8,392 bases of DNA, from positions 1 through 8,392 of the forward strand of contig UQQO01000098.1 in the NCBI GenBank assembly GCA_900543175.1. Reading direction: 5' to 3'. This DNA is from an uncultured Fusobacterium sp. (GTDB lineage: Bacteria > Fusobacteriota > Fusobacteriia > Fusobacteriales > Fusobacteriaceae). The position numbers were made by a program, and so were the translations under genes. Below, in pieces: positions 6,661 to 8,392 of the stretch; positions within the stretch are counted from its first letter, which is position 1; the number at the start of each line of letters is the position of its first letter. Under the pieces are notes generated by a model. That model saw nothing but the letters and a program-made list of their open reading frames with translations. It searched no databases and was not told the origin of the DNA.

Positions 6661-6675
6661 TTTCTCACCTCACAA

Positions 6676-7635
6676 TTATGGTATTATTATATAGATTAGA
6701 TATTGGAAAAATACTCCTATTAGTAGCAGAATTAGAGAAATTTTTAAAATTTCTTCAAACATCTCCTGTTTATCATAAAAACTTCTTCCATCTATCTTTG
6801 TTTTTTCCAATTCATCTATCTTATTAAATATCTCTTTAAATTCCTTGCTATCTCCTGCTCTAAAATACTCTCCACCAGTTGTTTTAGCAATGTTTTGCAG
6901 AAGATTTTCATCAAGCTCATTATTTTTTACAGTTTGATAACCGAAGAGTGTAGGAATTTGTATCTCCCTTGCTCCTATTCCAATAGTATATATTTTTATT
7001 CCTAGCTCTTTAGCTATATCAGCAGCAGCACTTGGACTCATCTCACCAGAGTTATTCTCTCCATCTGTTAATAAAATTATTACCTTAGATTTAGCCTCTG
7101 AATTTTTTAGTCTATTTAGTGCAACTCCAATTCCCATACCAATAGCTGTTCTGTTGTTACTTGTAATATCATCTACTGTTAATTTTGAAACCATCTCTTT
7201 TACAACATTATGATCAAATGTAAGAGGAACTTTTGTATAGGCATCTCCACCAAAAACAATCAATGATAATCTATCATTTCCTCTTTTATCAATAAACTCT
7301 CCTAAAACTTCCTTAGCTTTCTCTAAACGATTTGGAGAAAAGTCATCTTGTAACATAGATTGTGAAAGATCTAATGAAATAGCTATATCAATTCCATTTT
7401 TCTTAACAACTCTATTTTCATATATCATCTGTGGTCGAGCTAATGCTACACACATCAGAATCAGAGATAAAAGAATTAGATATTTACCTAAAAGATATTT
7501 TTTACTCTTTATTTTGTAAGCTTTTAAAGGCTCTATCCCTGGAACTGTTATTCCTAAATTGCTTCTTTTTCTTAAAAAGAGATAGATTATAATAGGTATT
7601 AACAATAAAAAATATGGTGATGCAAACTTAAACAT
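6676..7635 (-). CDS. batA: BatA, VWA-domain membrane protein
   Basis: 319 residues. N-terminal TM segments lie at about 7-21 and 51-66, with LARPQM (65-70) closing the second, and there is a C-terminal TM at about 296-316. The VWA domain (about 82-275) has an intact MIDAS: DLSQS (D89, S91, S93), T163 in NRTAIGMG and D191 in LLTDGEN. The protein ends directly after the last TM with IIIP, as BatA proteins commonly do. BatA is the first VWA subunit of the Bat complex and probably pairs with BatB; in related clusters a MoxR ATPase and a DUF58 protein serve them. The ATG at 7635 overlaps the preceding stop codon by 8 nt (ATGTTTAA) and is served by GAGGGTGAG just upstream, so translation should be coupled to the previous gene. 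Confidence 0.93.
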   Translation of the reverse strand: MFKFASPYFLLLIPIIIYLFLRKRSNLGITVPGIEPLKAYKIKSKKYLLGKYLILLSLILMCVALARPQMIYENRVVKKNGIDIAISLDLSQSMLQDDFSPNRLEKAKEVLGEFIDKRGNDRLSLIVFGGDAYTKVPLTFDHNVVKEMVSKLTVDDITSNNRTAIGMGIGVALNRLKNSEAKSKVIILLTDGENNSGEMSPSAAADIAKELGIKIYTIGIGAREIQIPTLFGYQTVKNNELDENLLQNIAKTTGGEYFRAGDSKEFKEIFNKIDELEKTKIDGRSFYDKQEMFEEILKISLILLLIGVFFQYLIYIIIP

Positions 7636-8347
7636 TTATCTCACCCTCTTTTACTCTTTTATAAATATCAAAGGCTTTTTTCTTGCTTGTTTCAATCTCC
7701 TCTTGAACATCTCCAGAAAATTTACAACTGTCTAGCCATTGTATAAACATTATATCCTCATCAGTTAAAACACCTTTTTTCTCATAGTTTCCATTTAAAA
7801 AGTGAGAGTTATATCTGCTATCTATATACTCTCTAAGGGCATAACTTATATCAAATGCCCACTTATCTTGTGATAAAATCTCCATTTGAGAATTAAATCT
7901 CTTATCGTAGTCAATAATCTCTTTTTTCTTTCCTCTTTTAAAAGTTTTTATAAACATAATTAGAGATAAAATTCCAATTACTATACTACCAGTAAAAATA
8001 TATGGAAAATCATTTGAATAAAGTTTTTTATTACTCATATCTGATAGATCTCTATATATCTCTTTATCCTTTGGAGTTAAAATAGATTTTATATCTATTT
8101 CAAGATTTTTATTTCCAAGAATAATATTGTTTTTACCTAAATTAAATCCCTTTACTGTTACTAAAAGATTTCCATCTTTATCTTCTTTTATCTTTTCTAT
8201 TGAGAAGTCACTTTTTTCAAACTCTTTAATAATCTCCTCTTTAGGAACTCCAGAGATTTTAAAACTGACACTATCTCCAACATTTATATCTTTAGCAGAT
8301 ATTAGAAGAGAAAATATAAGGAAAAAAGCTAAAACTATCTTTTTCAT
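7628..8347 (-). CDS. Bat-operon one-TM protein of unknown function upstream of batA
   Basis: 239 residues. A signal peptide (about 1-18, ending LLISAKD) precedes a small beta-rich extracytoplasmic region (about 20-90; VGDSVSFKISG, GNLLVTVKGFNLGKNNIIL) that looks like a single Ig- or BON-like strand domain. A TM helix follows (about 116-134), then a basic stop-transfer KTFKRGKKK and a helical cytoplasmic domain (about 145-235; ISYALREYIDSRYN, LTDEDIMFIQWLDSCKFSG). I do not recognise a named family with certainty. In position and in its C-terminal pattern (L-x-x-Y/F-L ... T-x-E/D-x-x ... L-x-x-C/A-x-x-x-KF) it resembles the DUF4381-type and similar proteins found between DUF58 and batA in other Bat clusters. 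The ATG at 8347 has GGAGG 8 nt upstream and overlaps the previous gene's stop as ATGA. Coupling to both neighbours argues for a role in the same complex. Confidence 0.75.
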   Translation of the reverse strand: MKKIVLAFFLIFSLLISAKDINVGDSVSFKISGVPKEEIIKEFEKSDFSIEKIKEDKDGNLLVTVKGFNLGKNNIILGNKNLEIDIKSILTPKDKEIYRDLSDMSNKKLYSNDFPYIFTGSIVIGILSLIMFIKTFKRGKKKEIIDYDKRFNSQMEILSQDKWAFDISYALREYIDSRYNSHFLNGNYEKKGVLTDEDIMFIQWLDSCKFSGDVQEEIETSKKKAFDIYKRVKEGEINV

Positions 8348-8392
8348 CTTCTTCTCCTCCTTTTAAAAAAGTTTGAAAGTACAGTTACATAG
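8344..8392 (-). CDS. 3' end of an upstream gene, probably the DUF58 protein of the bat cluster (partial)
   Basis: One minus-strand frame stays open from the window edge to a TGA at 8346-8344, which overlaps the next ATG as ATGA. It encodes YVTVLSNFFKRRRRR. Members of the DUF58 family that accompany MoxR and batA often end in a similar YV-x-x-L-x-x-FFK/R followed by a basic tail, and this is the expected gene at this position. The other two frames stop earlier (TAA at 8387-8385 and at 8365-8363). Only 15 codons are visible, so the family call is inference from position and tail. Confidence 0.5.
   Translation of the reverse strand, partial: YVTVLSNFFKRRRRR

Noticed and set aside
8127..8366. 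Plus-strand open frame of 79 codons
   Set aside because: It is antisense to the start of the one-TM bat-operon gene and has no domain features.
1..8392. Mobile element, CRISPR array, tRNA or phage gene
   Set aside because: No transposase, integrase, regularly spaced repeats, cloverleaf or phage-type proteins could be seen on either strand.

Overview
The window is very AT-rich and densely coded, and every convincing gene lies on the minus strand. Three things point to a low-GC, LPS-bearing anaerobe: a KDO-8-phosphate phosphatase-type gene (KDO is part of Gram-negative lipopolysaccharide), a complete Bat (VWA-protein) operon, and a DUF4250 gene. AGA/AAA-rich codon use and strong GGAGG ribosome sites fit this. 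Fusobacterium or a close relative is the best guess; that is inference from gene content and composition, not a database match.

Read in the direction of transcription (right to left), the window opens with the last 15 codons of what is probably a DUF58 protein. A tightly packed operon follows: a small signal-peptide/one-TM protein (7628-8347), batA (6676-7635), batB (5692-6660), a batC-like TPR protein with a long Gln/Asn tract (4683-5702), batD (3012-4667) and a DUF4250 gene (2821-3012). Junctions are overlaps of 1, 4, 8 and 11 nt or two 15-nt spacers, so the genes are almost certainly co-transcribed and translationally coupled. A hairpin plus U-tract at 2771-2817 closes the operon. BatA and BatB keep complete MIDAS metal-site residues, BatD carries Ig-like extracytoplasmic domains and BatC the TPRs. 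Together they look like an envelope complex run by a MoxR-type AAA+ ATPase that would lie just outside the window, upstream of the DUF58 gene.

Next is a stand-alone substrate-binding lipoprotein of the oligopeptide/dipeptide type (1176-2690) with its own putative promoter and no permease or ATPase genes beside it. It is followed by a 222-nt intergenic/leader region with a near-consensus promoter (TTGACA-17-TATCAT with extended -10) for rpsT (693-953). rpsT starts at TTG and ends at a clear terminator (644-674).

The last gene is the KdsC-type HAD phosphatase (108-611), with a terminator at 36-68. At the left edge a second small hairpin with a T-run on the plus strand probably terminates a convergent gene outside the window. 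No RNA genes, mobile elements, CRISPR arrays or phage genes were seen. The most unusual items are the 137-residue Q/N/D/K tract in the BatC protein, the DUF4250 gene fused by a TAGTG junction to the end of the bat operon, and the unnamed first membrane protein of the cluster.
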